In this document: positions 26,418 to 34,565 of the stretch, piece after piece
Position numbering within the stretch: position 1 is the stretch's first letter
Layout: each line of letters opens with the position of its first letter
Assembly (NCBI RefSeq): GCF_029051645.1
Contig: NZ_JAACFS010000010.1
Location: 124,001-188,000, forward strand
Source: Bradyrhizobium sp. CSA112
Lineage (GTDB): Bacteria > Pseudomonadota > Alphaproteobacteria > Rhizobiales > Xanthobacteraceae
Direction: 5' to 3'
DNA length: 64,000 nucleotides
Made by a program: the position numbers and the translations under genes
Notes under the pieces: generated by a model
Told to the model about the DNA's origin: nothing
Databases searched by the model: none
What the model saw: only the letters and a program-made list of their open reading frames with translations

Positions 26418-28295
26418 ATGACCGACAATCGCAACACCATCCTCGCCGTCATTCTGTCCGGCCTTGTGCTGATCGCCTGGCAGTATTTCTACAACGTGCC
26501 GCAGATGGAGCGGCAGCGCGCGCAAAGCCAGACCCAGGCCGAACTCTCCAAGCCGGCGCCGCAAACGGCGCCGGGATCGACCACGCCACAACCAGGCTCG
26601 GCGCCATCAGCCACGACGCCAGCCGGCCAGCCGGGCGCGCCCGCGCCCGTCGTCAGCCGCGATGCCGCGATCACTGCCTCGCCCCGCATCAAGATCGAGA
26701 CACCGCGGGTTTCGGGCAGCATCTCGCTGAAGGGCGCGCGCGTTGACGACCTGTCGCTGGAGAAATTCCGCGATACCGTCGATCCCAAATCGCCCGCGAT
26801 CGTGCTGTTCTCGCCATCGAACACGGCGCATCCCTATTATGCGGAGTTCGGCTGGGTCGCGGCCTCGGGCTCAACAGCGCGGCTTCCCGACCGCGAGACT
26901 GTGTGGCAGCAGGAGGGCTCCGGCAGCCTGACGCCCGACAAGCCGGTGACACTGAAATGGGACAATGGCGAAGGCCTTACGTTCCGCCGCACCATTGCGA
27001 TCGACGACCGCTATCTCTTCACCGTCAAGGACGACGTCACCAATGTCGGCAGTGCGCCGGTGACGCTCTATCCGTTCGCCCTCATCTCTCGGCACGGCAC
27101 GCCGGAAGTCTCCGGCTACTACATCCTGCATGAAGGCCTGATCGGCTATCTCGGCGAAAAGGGCCTGCAGGAACACGGTTACAAGGCCGTCGCCGAGGCG
27201 CCTGTTCTGGGCAATGGCGGGCGGGGCTTCGAGTTCAACATCACGAATGGCTGGCTCGGCATCACCGACAAATATTGGGCTGCGGCGCTATTGCCCGACA
27301 CGTCGGCGCGCCTCAAGGCTCGCTTCCTCGCTGAACCGGGCGCCAAAGTTCGTTATCAAGCCGATTACCTGCAGGATCCGCAGACGATCGCGATCGGCGG
27401 CACCGGCAGCGCCAATGCGCGCCTGTTCGCCGGGGCCAAGGAAGCCGGTGTCGTCGGCATCAACTTCCCGCTCGCCGGTCATGGCGGCTACAACAAGCAG
27501 CTCGGGCTCAACCATTTCGATCTATTGATCGACTGGGGCTGGTTCTACTTCATCACCAAGCCGATGTTCCTGGCGCTCGATTACTTCTTCCACCTGGTCG
27601 GCAATTTCGGCGTCTCCATCCTGCTGGTGACGGTGCTGGTGAAGCTGTTGTTTTTCCCGCTCGCCAACAAGTCCTACGCCTCGATGGCGAAGATGAAGTC
27701 GGTGCAGCCGCAACTGGCCGCGCTCAAGGAGCGCTATCCCGACGACCGTCAGAAGCAGCAGCAGGAGATGATGGAGATCTATCGCAAGGAGAAGATCAAC
27801 CCGATCGCCGGTTGCCTTCCTGTCGCGTTGCAGATCCCGGTGTTCTTCTCGCTCTACAAGGTGCTGTTCGTCACCATCGAAATGCGCCACGCGCCGTTCT
27901 ATGGCTGGATCAAGGACCTCTCGGCGCCCGACCCGACCAACCTGTTCAACCTGTTCGGTCTGCTGCCCTTCGATCCGACGCACATACCGGTAATCGGATT
28001 TTACCTCGCGCTCGGCGTCTGGCCGATCATCATGGGCATCACGATGTGGTTCCAGATGAAGCTGAACCCGACGCCGCCGGATCCGACCCAGAAGATGATC
28101 TTCGACTGGATGCCGCTGATCTTCACCTTCATGCTGGCGGGCTTCCCGGCGGGTCTGGTGATCTACTGGGCCTGGAACAACCTGCTCTCGGTGCTGCAGC
28201 AGAGCTACATCATGCGCAAGAACGGCGTGAAGGTGGAGCTGTTCGACAACATCAAGGCGACGTTCGCGCCCAAGAAGGCCGTCGAGAAGACATGA
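26418..28295 (+). CDS. yidC: Membrane protein insertase YidC
   Basis: The 625-residue Oxa1/YidC-family protein has an N-terminal signal-anchor helix (ILAVILSGLVLIAWQYF), a Pro/Ala/Gln-rich linker, a large periplasmic beta domain (about 90-350) and a C-terminal insertase core of five helices with the coiled cytoplasmic loop LKERYPDDRQKQQQEMMEIY. It inserts and folds inner-membrane proteins with or without SecYEG. ATG 26418 is chosen because an upstream start at 26394 overlaps the end of rnpA. Its length is typical of the Gram-negative form. Confidence 0.97.
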   Translation: MTDNRNTILAVILSGLVLIAWQYFYNVPQMERQRAQSQTQAELSKPAPQTAPGSTTPQPGSAPSATTPAGQPGAPAPVVSRDAAITASPRIKIETPRVSGSISLKGARVDDLSLEKFRDTVDPKSPAIVLFSPSNTAHPYYAEFGWVAASGSTARLPDRETVWQQEGSGSLTPDKPVTLKWDNGEGLTFRRTIAIDDRYLFTVKDDVTNVGSAPVTLYPFALISRHGTPEVSGYYILHEGLIGYLGEKGLQEHGYKAVAEAPVLGNGGRGFEFNITNGWLGITDKYWAAALLPDTSARLKARFLAEPGAKVRYQADYLQDPQTIAIGGTGSANARLFAGAKEAGVVGINFPLAGHGGYNKQLGLNHFDLLIDWGWFYFITKPMFLALDYFFHLVGNFGVSILLVTVLVKLLFFPLANKSYASMAKMKSVQPQLAALKERYPDDRQKQQQEMMEIYRKEKINPIAGCLPVALQIPVFFSLYKVLFVTIEMRHAPFYGWIKDLSAPDPTNLFNLFGLLPFDPTHIPVIGFYLALGVWPIIMGITMWFQMKLNPTPPDPTQKMIFDWMPLIFTFMLAGFPAGLVIYWAWNNLLSVLQQSYIMRKNGVKVELFDNIKATFAPKKAVEKT

Positions 28296-28299
28296 TGCC

Positions 28300-28380
28300 G
28301 TCATTCCGGGGCGATGCAAAGCATCGAACCCGGAATCTCGAGATTCCGGGTCTGGTGCTTACGCACCATCCCGGAATGAC
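28300..28380. repeat. Dispersed repeat A copy
   Basis: An 81-bp element with outer inverted ends (gtcattccgg ... ccggaatgac) and an inner palindrome cggaatctcgagattccg. Nearly identical to 48227-48306. It separates yidC from engB and could form a strong hairpin in mRNA. Confidence 0.9.
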
Positions 28381-28433
28381 GGAAGAGGAAGCGCCGCGCT
28401 GTCCCGCAATGACGGCCAGGAAAGAACCTTCGC

Positions 28434-29084
28434 ATGACCGCCGAGACTGATGCGAAGCTGATCGAAGAGGGACGAAAACTCTTCGCCGGCGAATGGAAGT
28501 TCGTTTGGGCCTCGCCTTCGATCGAAACGCTGCCGCCGATGGCAGGCATGGAAGTGGCGTTCGCCGGCCGCTCCAATGTCGGTAAATCGAGCCTGATCAA
28601 CGCGCTCACCGGCCGCAATGCGCTGGCGCGCACCTCGCATACGCCGGGCCGCACCCAGGAACTGATCTTCTTCGAAGGGCCTGACAAGTCCGGGCTGCGG
28701 CTGGTCGACATGCCCGGCTATGGCTACGCCTCGGCGCCGAAAACCAAGGTCGCCTCCTGGACCAAGCTGATTCATCAGTTCCTCTTGGGACGTGCCACGC
28801 TGGCGCGGGTCTACGTCCTGATCGACGCGCGCCACGGCATCAAGGATGTCGACCAGGACGTGCTGAAGACGCTGGATAAATCCGCTGTGAGCTATCAGGT
28901 GGTGCTGACCAAGGCGGACCAGGTGAAGCCGCTCGAGCTGGAAAAGCACATCAGTGAGACCATGACGGCGCTCGCCAAGCACCCGGCCGCGTTTCCGGAA
29001 GTGCTGGTGACGTCCTCGCGCTCCGGCGCCGGCATGCCGGAATTGCGCGCCGCGATGGTGCGCCTGCTCGGCGAGCGCGCCTGA
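28434..29084 (+). CDS. engB: Ribosome biogenesis GTPase YihA/YsxC/EngB
   Basis: The 216-residue GTPase has G1 GRSNVGKSS, G3 DMPGYG, G4 TKAD and the G5 region SS. EngB-type GTPases assist assembly of the 50S ribosomal subunit and are usually essential. It follows yidC, a frequent neighbour in alphaproteobacteria, across a repeat element, and its stop overlaps the next ATG by one base. Confidence 0.95.
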   Translation: MTAETDAKLIEEGRKLFAGEWKFVWASPSIETLPPMAGMEVAFAGRSNVGKSSLINALTGRNALARTSHTPGRTQELIFFEGPDKSGLRLVDMPGYGYASAPKTKVASWTKLIHQFLLGRATLARVYVLIDARHGIKDVDQDVLKTLDKSAVSYQVVLTKADQVKPLELEKHISETMTALAKHPAAFPEVLVTSSRSGAGMPELRAAMVRLLGERA

Positions 29085-29455
29085 TGGCCCGCGCCGGCCG
29101 CATCCTGATCGTGCTGGCCGCCATCATGGGCGCCGACGGCGTCATGCTGGCGGCGGCCTCGGCCCATGGCGCGGACGCGTCGCGGTTGGTGTCCGCGTCC
29201 TCGATGCTGCTGTTTCATGCTACCGCTGTTTTGGGCGCCGTCGCGTTGGCCGAGCGCGGCATCGTGCAAGCGAAAATCGGGATCGCAGCGGCTTTCGGCT
29301 TCGTTCTCGCGGCCAGCCTGTTTGCCGGTGACGTGACGCTGCGCCACTATGCGGGACATGGCCTCTTCCCAATGGCCGCACCCACCGGCGGGACGCTGTT
29401 GATCGCAAGCTGGCTGGCGCTGGCGGTAGCAGCCGCCTGGCCGAAGCGGGGGTAA
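29084..29455 (+). CDS. DUF423 small membrane protein
   Basis: A 123-residue protein with about four membrane helices and the DUF423 pattern (AAIMGADGVMLAAASAHG near the start, LLFHATAVLGAVAL, ASLFAGDVTLRH, MAAPTGGTLLIASW). The family is found in many bacteria and lacks a firm function. The ATG overlaps the engB TGA, implying coupled translation. Confidence 0.85.
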   Translation: MARAGRILIVLAAIMGADGVMLAAASAHGADASRLVSASSMLLFHATAVLGAVALAERGIVQAKIGIAAAFGFVLAASLFAGDVTLRHYAGHGLFPMAAPTGGTLLIASWLALAVAAAWPKRG

Positions 29456-29462
29456 TCTCTTT

Positions 29463-29645
29463 CTTCCCCTCTCCCCTTGTGGGAGAGGGTGGATCGACGC
29501 CGCGAAGCGGCGGCGAGACGGGTGAGGGGTCTGTCTCCGCGGAAAGAACCCCTCATCCGGCGCCATAGCCGATGCGAAGCATCGGCGTTCTAAGAGACGG
29601 CGGCCAAGGGCCGCCTATGCCACCTTCTCCCACAGGGGGAGAAGG
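29463..29645. repeat. Dispersed repeat C (ccccttgtggga palindrome)
   Basis: Two inverted arms, cttcccctctcccc and ctcccacagggggagaagg, flank ggtgaggggt and an insert with aagaacccctcatccg and gcatcggcgttctaagagac. It fills most of the gap before argB and is non-coding. Confidence 0.9.
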
Positions 29646-29720
29646 AAGAAAGCAACTTTGCGCCCTGCCCGCCAATCGGATAGAACCCGGCCCGACATCC
29701 GCAATGGCGAGACCCGCTTC

Positions 29721-30617
29721 ATGACATCAGCGCAGAATATCAGCCCGCTCGATCAGGCCCGCATCCTGTCCGAGGCGCTGCCGCATATGCAGCAATATGA
29801 CGAGGAAACCATCGTCATTAAATACGGCGGCCATGCCATGGGCGCGGAGGAGACCGCCAAGGCGTTCGCGCGCGACATCGTTCTGCTAGAGCAGACCGCG
29901 ATCAATCCGGTAGTGGTGCATGGCGGCGGGCCGCAGATCGCGACCATGCTCAAGCGGCTCGGCATCCAGTCGGAATTCGCCGCCGGGCTTCGCATCACCG
30001 ATGCCGCCACCATCGAGATCGTCGAGATGGTGCTGGCGGGCTCGGTCAACAAGCAGCTCGTCGGCTACATCAACGAAGCCGGCGGCAAGGCCGTCGGCCT
30101 CTCCGGCAAAGACGGCAATATGGTGAAGGCGTCGAAGACGTCGCGCACCATGGTCGATCCGGATTCCAACATCGAAAAGGCGATCGACCTCGGCTTCGTC
30201 GGCGATCCCGACAAGGTCGATCTCACGCTGTTGAACCAGTTGATCGGCTACGAGCTGATCCCGGTGCTGGCGCCGCTGGCGACCTCGCATGACGGCCACA
30301 CGCTCAACGTCAACGCCGACACCTTTGCCGGCGCGGTGGCCGGTGCGCTCAAGGCCAAGCGGCTGCTGCTGTTGACCGACGTTCCCGGCGTGCTCGACAA
30401 GTCGAAGAAATTGATACCGGAATTGTCGGTGAAGGATGCGCGAAAACTGATCGCCGACGGCACCATTTCCGGCGGCATGATCCCGAAGGTCGAGACCTGC
30501 ATCTACGCGCTGGAACAGGGCGTTCAGGGCGTCGTCATCATCGACGGCAAGATGCAGCACGCGGTGCTGCTCGAATTGTTCACCAATCAGGGCACCGGCA
30601 CGCTGATCCACAAGTGA
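29721..30617 (+). CDS. argB: Acetylglutamate kinase
   Basis: The 298-residue kinase carries IVIKYGGHAMG (phosphate-binding Lys and Gly-rich loop), VVVHGGGPQI (N-acetylglutamate binding) and LLLLTDVPGVLDK. It phosphorylates N-acetylglutamate in the second step of arginine synthesis. ATG 29721 matches the family's MTSAQNISPLDQA start; the frame remains open upstream into the repeat. Other arginine genes are not adjacent. Confidence 0.97.
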   Translation: MTSAQNISPLDQARILSEALPHMQQYDEETIVIKYGGHAMGAEETAKAFARDIVLLEQTAINPVVVHGGGPQIATMLKRLGIQSEFAAGLRITDAATIEIVEMVLAGSVNKQLVGYINEAGGKAVGLSGKDGNMVKASKTSRTMVDPDSNIEKAIDLGFVGDPDKVDLTLLNQLIGYELIPVLAPLATSHDGHTLNVNADTFAGAVAGALKAKRLLLLTDVPGVLDKSKKLIPELSVKDARKLIADGTISGGMIPKVETCIYALEQGVQGVVIIDGKMQHAVLLELFTNQGTGTLIHK

Positions 30618-30641
30618 TGAGCAAAGCGGCGAGGCGAACAG

Positions 30642-30773
30642 AGGCCGTCATGGCCGGGCATAGCCGTCCGAAGGACGGCGTCGCTTCCGCTAGCCTACGC
30701 CCGGCCATCCACGACTTGTTTGCTCCCGGCGGAAAGAAAGACGTGGATGCCCGGGTCAAGCCCGGGCATGACG
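30642..30773. repeat. Dispersed repeat E (gtcatggccgggca...gcccgggcatgac)
   Basis: Inverted outer ends with an inner tccgaaggacgg part. The element is accidentally open in the frame of the next gene, which would add about 69 spurious residues to it. Confidence 0.85.
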
Positions 30774-30820
30774 AGCGGAGAACGAAGCCACAGCTTCGAT
30801 CCGCCCTCACTCGCATTCTG

Positions 30821-31807
30821 ATGTCACTGCCGGCCGCGGTGCTCTCGCTATTCGTCTCCTCCCTGCCCGCGTTTGCCGACCTAAAACTCTGCAACCGCAT
30901 GAGCTATGTGGTCGAAGCCGCGATCGGCATCGACGACAAAGCGGCGACGGCGACGCGGGGCTGGTTCCGGATCGATCCGGCCGCCTGCCGCGTGGTGCTG
31001 CAGGGCGCGCTGACCGCCGACCGCATCCTGTTGAACGCGCGCGCGCTCAGTGTCTACGGCGCCTCTCCGATCCCGCAGAACGGCAACGATACGCTGTGCA
31101 TCGCGCCGGAGAATTTCGTCATCGCCGCCGCGCGCCAGTGCCGCAGCGGGCAGACACCGGCGCCGTTCACGCAAATCACCCCGACGCGGACCGATGACGG
31201 CAACCTTGTCGCCTACCTCGCCGAGGACTCCGAATATGACGACGAGCAGGCGCGGCTGGCCGGCATCCAGCGGCTGCTGGTGATCGCGGGCTATGACGCC
31301 GCGCCGATCGACGGCGTCGACGGACCGAAGACGCAGGCCGCGCTTTTGGCGTTCCTGAAGAGCCGCGGGCTTTCGGCCGAAATCGTGCAGTCGCAGAATT
31401 TCTTCACCGCCATGATCGAGGCCGTGCAAAAGCCCTCCTCCACAGGGCTGACCTGGTGCAACGACACGCCGCACAAGATCATGGCGGCGGTCGCCACCGA
31501 CGACGGCAAGGCAGTGACCAGCCGCGGCTGGTACCGCATCGATTCCGGCAAATGCCTGCATCCCGATGTGACCGGCCAGCCCAGGCAGGTCTACAGCTTT
31601 GCCGAAGCCGTCGATGGAGAAAACCGCGCTGTCAAATACCGGAACAGGCCGTTGAACTGGGGCGGCCCGAAAGAGCTCTGCACGCGCGAGAGCAAGTTCG
31701 AGATATCGGAACAGGGCGATTGCGGCACCCGCGGACTTGCGGCAATCGGCTTTGCGCCGGTCGACATGAGCAGCGGCGGCAAGACGCTGCGATTTGCGAT
31801 GCCGTGA
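30821..31807 (+). CDS. Secreted protein with two DUF1036 domains
   Basis: The 328-residue protein starts with a signal peptide (MSLPAAVLSLFVSSLPAFA) and has two DUF1036 copies (LKLCNRMSYVVEAAIGI near 20-120; LTWCNDTPHKIMAAVATDD near 215-320), each with paired Cys, around a peptidoglycan-binding-like helix set (RLLVIAGYDAAPIDGVDGPKTQ, about 150-195). It should be periplasmic. The ATG at 30821 is chosen over 30614, because the upstream extension translates repeat E and overlaps the argB stop. Function is unknown. Confidence 0.85.
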   Translation: MSLPAAVLSLFVSSLPAFADLKLCNRMSYVVEAAIGIDDKAATATRGWFRIDPAACRVVLQGALTADRILLNARALSVYGASPIPQNGNDTLCIAPENFVIAAARQCRSGQTPAPFTQITPTRTDDGNLVAYLAEDSEYDDEQARLAGIQRLLVIAGYDAAPIDGVDGPKTQAALLAFLKSRGLSAEIVQSQNFFTAMIEAVQKPSSTGLTWCNDTPHKIMAAVATDDGKAVTSRGWYRIDSGKCLHPDVTGQPRQVYSFAEAVDGENRAVKYRNRPLNWGGPKELCTRESKFEISEQGDCGTRGLAAIGFAPVDMSSGGKTLRFAMP

Positions 31808-31823
31808 TGAGTCACAATTCCAT

Positions 31824-31947
31824 CGTCGTCCCTGCGAACGCAGGGACCCATAACCACCGAACTGAGTTACCCAAGACCAAAGGCAACACGCACCGTGTAC
31901 ACCAATAACCGCCGCGGAGTTTGGGTCCCTGCGTTCGCAGGGACGAC
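31824..31947. repeat. Dispersed repeat B (ccctgcgaacgcaggg)
   Basis: cgtcgtccctgcgaacgcag and its inverted partner ctgcgttcgcagggacgac flank about 80 bp including aacacgcaccgtgtac. It makes two hairpins within a longer palindrome, between the DUF1036 gene and the nucleotidase. Confidence 0.9.
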
Positions 31948-31962
31948 CGGTTGAGATAGCAG

Positions 31963-32661
31963 ATGAAAACCAACTCCCCCCGCGCCTTCAGCCATATCGA
32001 CACCTGGGTGTTCGATCTCGACAACACGCTCTACCCGCATCACGTCAATCTTTGGCAGCAGGTCGACGCGCGGATCGGCGAATTCATCAGCGCGTTCCTG
32101 AAAATATCCGCGGAAGAAGCTCGCGTGATCCAGAAGGATTATTACCGCCGCTACGGCACCAGCATGCGCGGCATGATGACCGAGCACGGCGTGCGCGCCG
32201 ACGATTATCTGGCTTACGTACACCGGATCGATCACTCGCCGCTGGAGCCGAACCCGGCGATGGGCGCGGCGATCGCAAAACTTCCGGGCCGCAAGCTGAT
32301 CCTGACCAACGGCTCGACCGACCATGCCGGCGCGGTGCTGGAACGGCTCGGCATCGGCGAGCATTTCGAGGCGGTGTTCGACATCATTGCAGCCGAGCTG
32401 GAGCCGAAGCCGGCGCCGCAGACCTACGACAGATTCCTGCGCGTCCATGGCGTGGATCCCCTGAGGTCGGCGATGTTCGAGGACCTCGCCCGCAACCTCG
32501 TGGTGCCGCACCAGCTCGGCATGACAACGGTGCTGGTGGTGCCTGATGGCGCCAAGGAAGTGGTGCGCGAGGATTGGGAGATGGAAGGCCGGGATGCGGC
32601 CTACGTCGATCATGTGACGGATGATCTGACGGGGTTTTTGGAGAGGTTGAGCGTAAAGTAG
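31963..32661 (+). CDS. HAD-family pyrimidine 5'-nucleotidase
   Basis: The 232-residue HAD phosphatase has motif I VFDLDNTLYP, motif II LTNGS, and motif III/IV EPKPAP...FEDLARN. The DLDNTLYP form and length match the yeast SDT1-like pyrimidine 5'-nucleotidases that dephosphorylate UMP/CMP. It stands between two copies of repeat B and precedes dapD. Substrate assignment is by family; another HAD phosphatase role is possible. Confidence 0.85.
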   Translation: MKTNSPRAFSHIDTWVFDLDNTLYPHHVNLWQQVDARIGEFISAFLKISAEEARVIQKDYYRRYGTSMRGMMTEHGVRADDYLAYVHRIDHSPLEPNPAMGAAIAKLPGRKLILTNGSTDHAGAVLERLGIGEHFEAVFDIIAAELEPKPAPQTYDRFLRVHGVDPLRSAMFEDLARNLVVPHQLGMTTVLVVPDGAKEVVREDWEMEGRDAAYVDHVTDDLTGFLERLSVK

Positions 32662-32673
32662 ATCCACTCTCTC

Positions 32674-32795
32674 CGTCGTCCTTGCGAACGCAGGGACCCA
32701 TACGCCGCGGCCGTTGGTAAAGGGCTCTCTGGCAGACATCCCGTTCAACAACCGGTGCCTGTGGTTATGGGTCCCTGCGTTCGCAGGAACGACGA
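32674..32795. repeat. Dispersed repeat B copy
   Basis: cgtcgtccttgcgaacgcag and its partner ctgcgttcgcaggaacgac; a second copy flanking the same nucleotidase gene, so that gene is bracketed by two related palindromes. Confidence 0.85.
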
Positions 32796-32905
32796 GGGAG
32801 GGGAGCTTTCGCAGGGACGACATCCCGCCTTGACTCTCTCTGCCCAAATACCGAAAAAGCCCTTCGACTTTGCCCGATAATCCGCTCTCCCCCGAGGAAA
32901 TCCCG

Positions 32906-33751
32906 ATGTCCCTGTCCGCGCTCGAATCCACCGTCAACTCCGCCTTCGATGCCCGAGACGGCATTTCGACTTCGACCAAGGGCGAGGTTCGCGAGGCCGT
33001 GGATCATGCGCTCGAACTGCTCGACAAGGGAGAGGCGCGGGTTGCCGAGCGCGAGGCTGATGGCAAGTGGAAGGTCAATCAGTGGCTGAAGAAGGCAGTG
33101 CTGCTGTCGTTCCGCCTCAACGATATGGGCCAAATTCCCGGCGGCCCCGGCAAGGCGTCGTGGTGGGACAAGGTGCCCTCGAAGTTCGAGGGCTGGGGCG
33201 AGAACCGTTTTCGCGACGCGGGCTTTCGCGCAGTCCCCGGCTCGATCGTGCGCCGGTCGGCCTTCATCGCCCGCAACGTCGTGCTGATGCCGTCCTTCAT
33301 CAATCTCGGCGCCTATGTCGATGAAGCGACGATGATCGACACCTGGTCCACGGTCGGAAGCTGCGCGCAGATCGGCAAGCGCGTGCATATTTCCGGCGGC
33401 GTCGGCATCGGCGGCGTGCTGGAGCCGCTGCAGGCCGAGCCGGTGATCGTCGAGGACGACTGCTTCATCGGCGCGCGCAGCGAAGTGGCGGAAGGCGTGA
33501 TCGTGCGCAAGGGTGCCGTGCTGGCGATGGGCGTATTCCTCGGCGCCTCCACCAAGATCGTCGACCGCGAGACGGGCGAAACCTTTATCGGCGAAGTTCC
33601 GGAGTACTCGGTCGTGGTTCCCGGTGCGCTGCCCGGCAAGCCGCTGAAGAACGGCCAGCCCGGCCCGTCCACCGCCTGCGCCGTGATCGTCAAGCGCGTC
33701 GACGAGCGCACCCGCGCCAAGACCAGCATCAACGAGCTGCTGCGGGACTAG
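32906..33751 (+). CDS. dapD: Tetrahydrodipicolinate N-succinyltransferase
   Basis: The 281-residue protein (MSLSALESTVNSAFDARDGI) has an N-terminal helical domain and a left-handed beta-helix of hexapeptide repeats (about 105-225, e.g. GVGIGGVLEPL). It makes N-succinyl-2-amino-6-ketopimelate in lysine and diaminopimelate synthesis. ATG 32906 has GAGGAAA upstream. dapE, two steps later in the pathway, lies 800 bp downstream. Confidence 0.97.
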   Translation: MSLSALESTVNSAFDARDGISTSTKGEVREAVDHALELLDKGEARVAEREADGKWKVNQWLKKAVLLSFRLNDMGQIPGGPGKASWWDKVPSKFEGWGENRFRDAGFRAVPGSIVRRSAFIARNVVLMPSFINLGAYVDEATMIDTWSTVGSCAQIGKRVHISGGVGIGGVLEPLQAEPVIVEDDCFIGARSEVAEGVIVRKGAVLAMGVFLGASTKIVDRETGETFIGEVPEYSVVVPGALPGKPLKNGQPGPSTACAVIVKRVDERTRAKTSINELLRD

Positions 33752-33756
33752 AGCAC

Positions 33757-33850
33757 GGCCACGTGGTTCGAGACGCGCGGCATTGCCGCGCTCCTCATCA
33801 TGAGGGTCTGAGACCTCATTCTGAGGAGCGCGCTGGCGCGCTCAAAGGAT
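33757..33850. repeat. Dispersed repeat H (ctcctcatcatgaggg)
   Basis: Palindromic element with gcgcgctcctcatcatgagg-type arms and cattctgaggagcgcgctgg, of a kind recurring in this genus. Non-coding, between dapD and the DUF805 gene. Only one copy in the window, so family membership is from memory. Confidence 0.6.
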
Positions 33851-33947
33851 GAAGCCCCGGCCGGCGAAAACAGCCGGTTCGAACCTTAGATCAGATATCA
33901 GCGACGAATGACCAGACCGCGGGCTGCCGCCCTCCGGAGCATTGCGC

Positions 33948-34565
33948 ATGGACTGGACCTGGTACCTGTTTCGCTTCGACGGCCGTATCAATCGCGCCAA
34001 GCTGTGGCTCGCGGGGGTGGTCCTGCTGGGCTTGATGATGTTTGTGGGGGTGGTAATCGTTGCGATCCATAGCCTGTTCGGCGGCCCCGCATCCTTCCAT
34101 TTCGGGGCCACGGACCTCTTCAAGCTGGTGGACCCCGACGCGTATCGATCCCCAACATTGGCCGACCTCCCCCGGCTCTTGATCAAACTGCTCGGCACGT
34201 CGCTGCTCATGTGGGTCTATTTCGCGACCTCCATCAAGCGGCTGCATGACCGCGACAAGAGCGGCTGGTGGATGGTGCCGTTCTTCGCGGTGCCCGGCCT
34301 GTACAATCAGTTTGCAGAGCGGCTTCCCGATTCCTATGCCGACCTGCCGCTAGCCATTGCCGCGTTCGTTCTCTGCCTGTGGGGCTTCGTTGAGATGTAC
34401 TGTTTGAAGGGCTCGCGAAGGACTAACCGGTTCGGGCCTGACCCGCTGGCGCCGAAACCGCCACGCGATACGCGTCCGCCCTGGGACCAGCAGAGCGAGA
34501 TCGAAATGGTGCCGCACAAGGCTGGTCCGCCGCCGGTTTGGCGTGTTAAGCCGGGCTATGAATGA
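33948..34565 (+). CDS. DUF805 membrane protein
   Basis: A 205-residue protein starting MDWTWYLFRFDGRINRAKLW, the DUF805 signature, with four membrane helices and the motif SIKRLHDRDKSGWWMV. The C-terminal 45 residues are Pro/Arg-rich and cytosolic. ATG 33948 has GGAG upstream; a TTG at 33942 is less likely. Its end overlaps the dapE start by 8 bp, so it is in the dap operon by position; no function is known. Confidence 0.85.
   Translation: MDWTWYLFRFDGRINRAKLWLAGVVLLGLMMFVGVVIVAIHSLFGGPASFHFGATDLFKLVDPDAYRSPTLADLPRLLIKLLGTSLLMWVYFATSIKRLHDRDKSGWWMVPFFAVPGLYNQFAERLPDSYADLPLAIAAFVLCLWGFVEMYCLKGSRRTNRFGPDPLAPKPPRDTRPPWDQQSEIEMVPHKAGPPPVWRVKPGYE

Noticed and set aside
29463..29645. Repeat arrays considered as CRISPR
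   Set aside because: The repeats are isolated palindromes between genes with no regular spacing and no cas genes. No CRISPR array is seen anywhere in the window.
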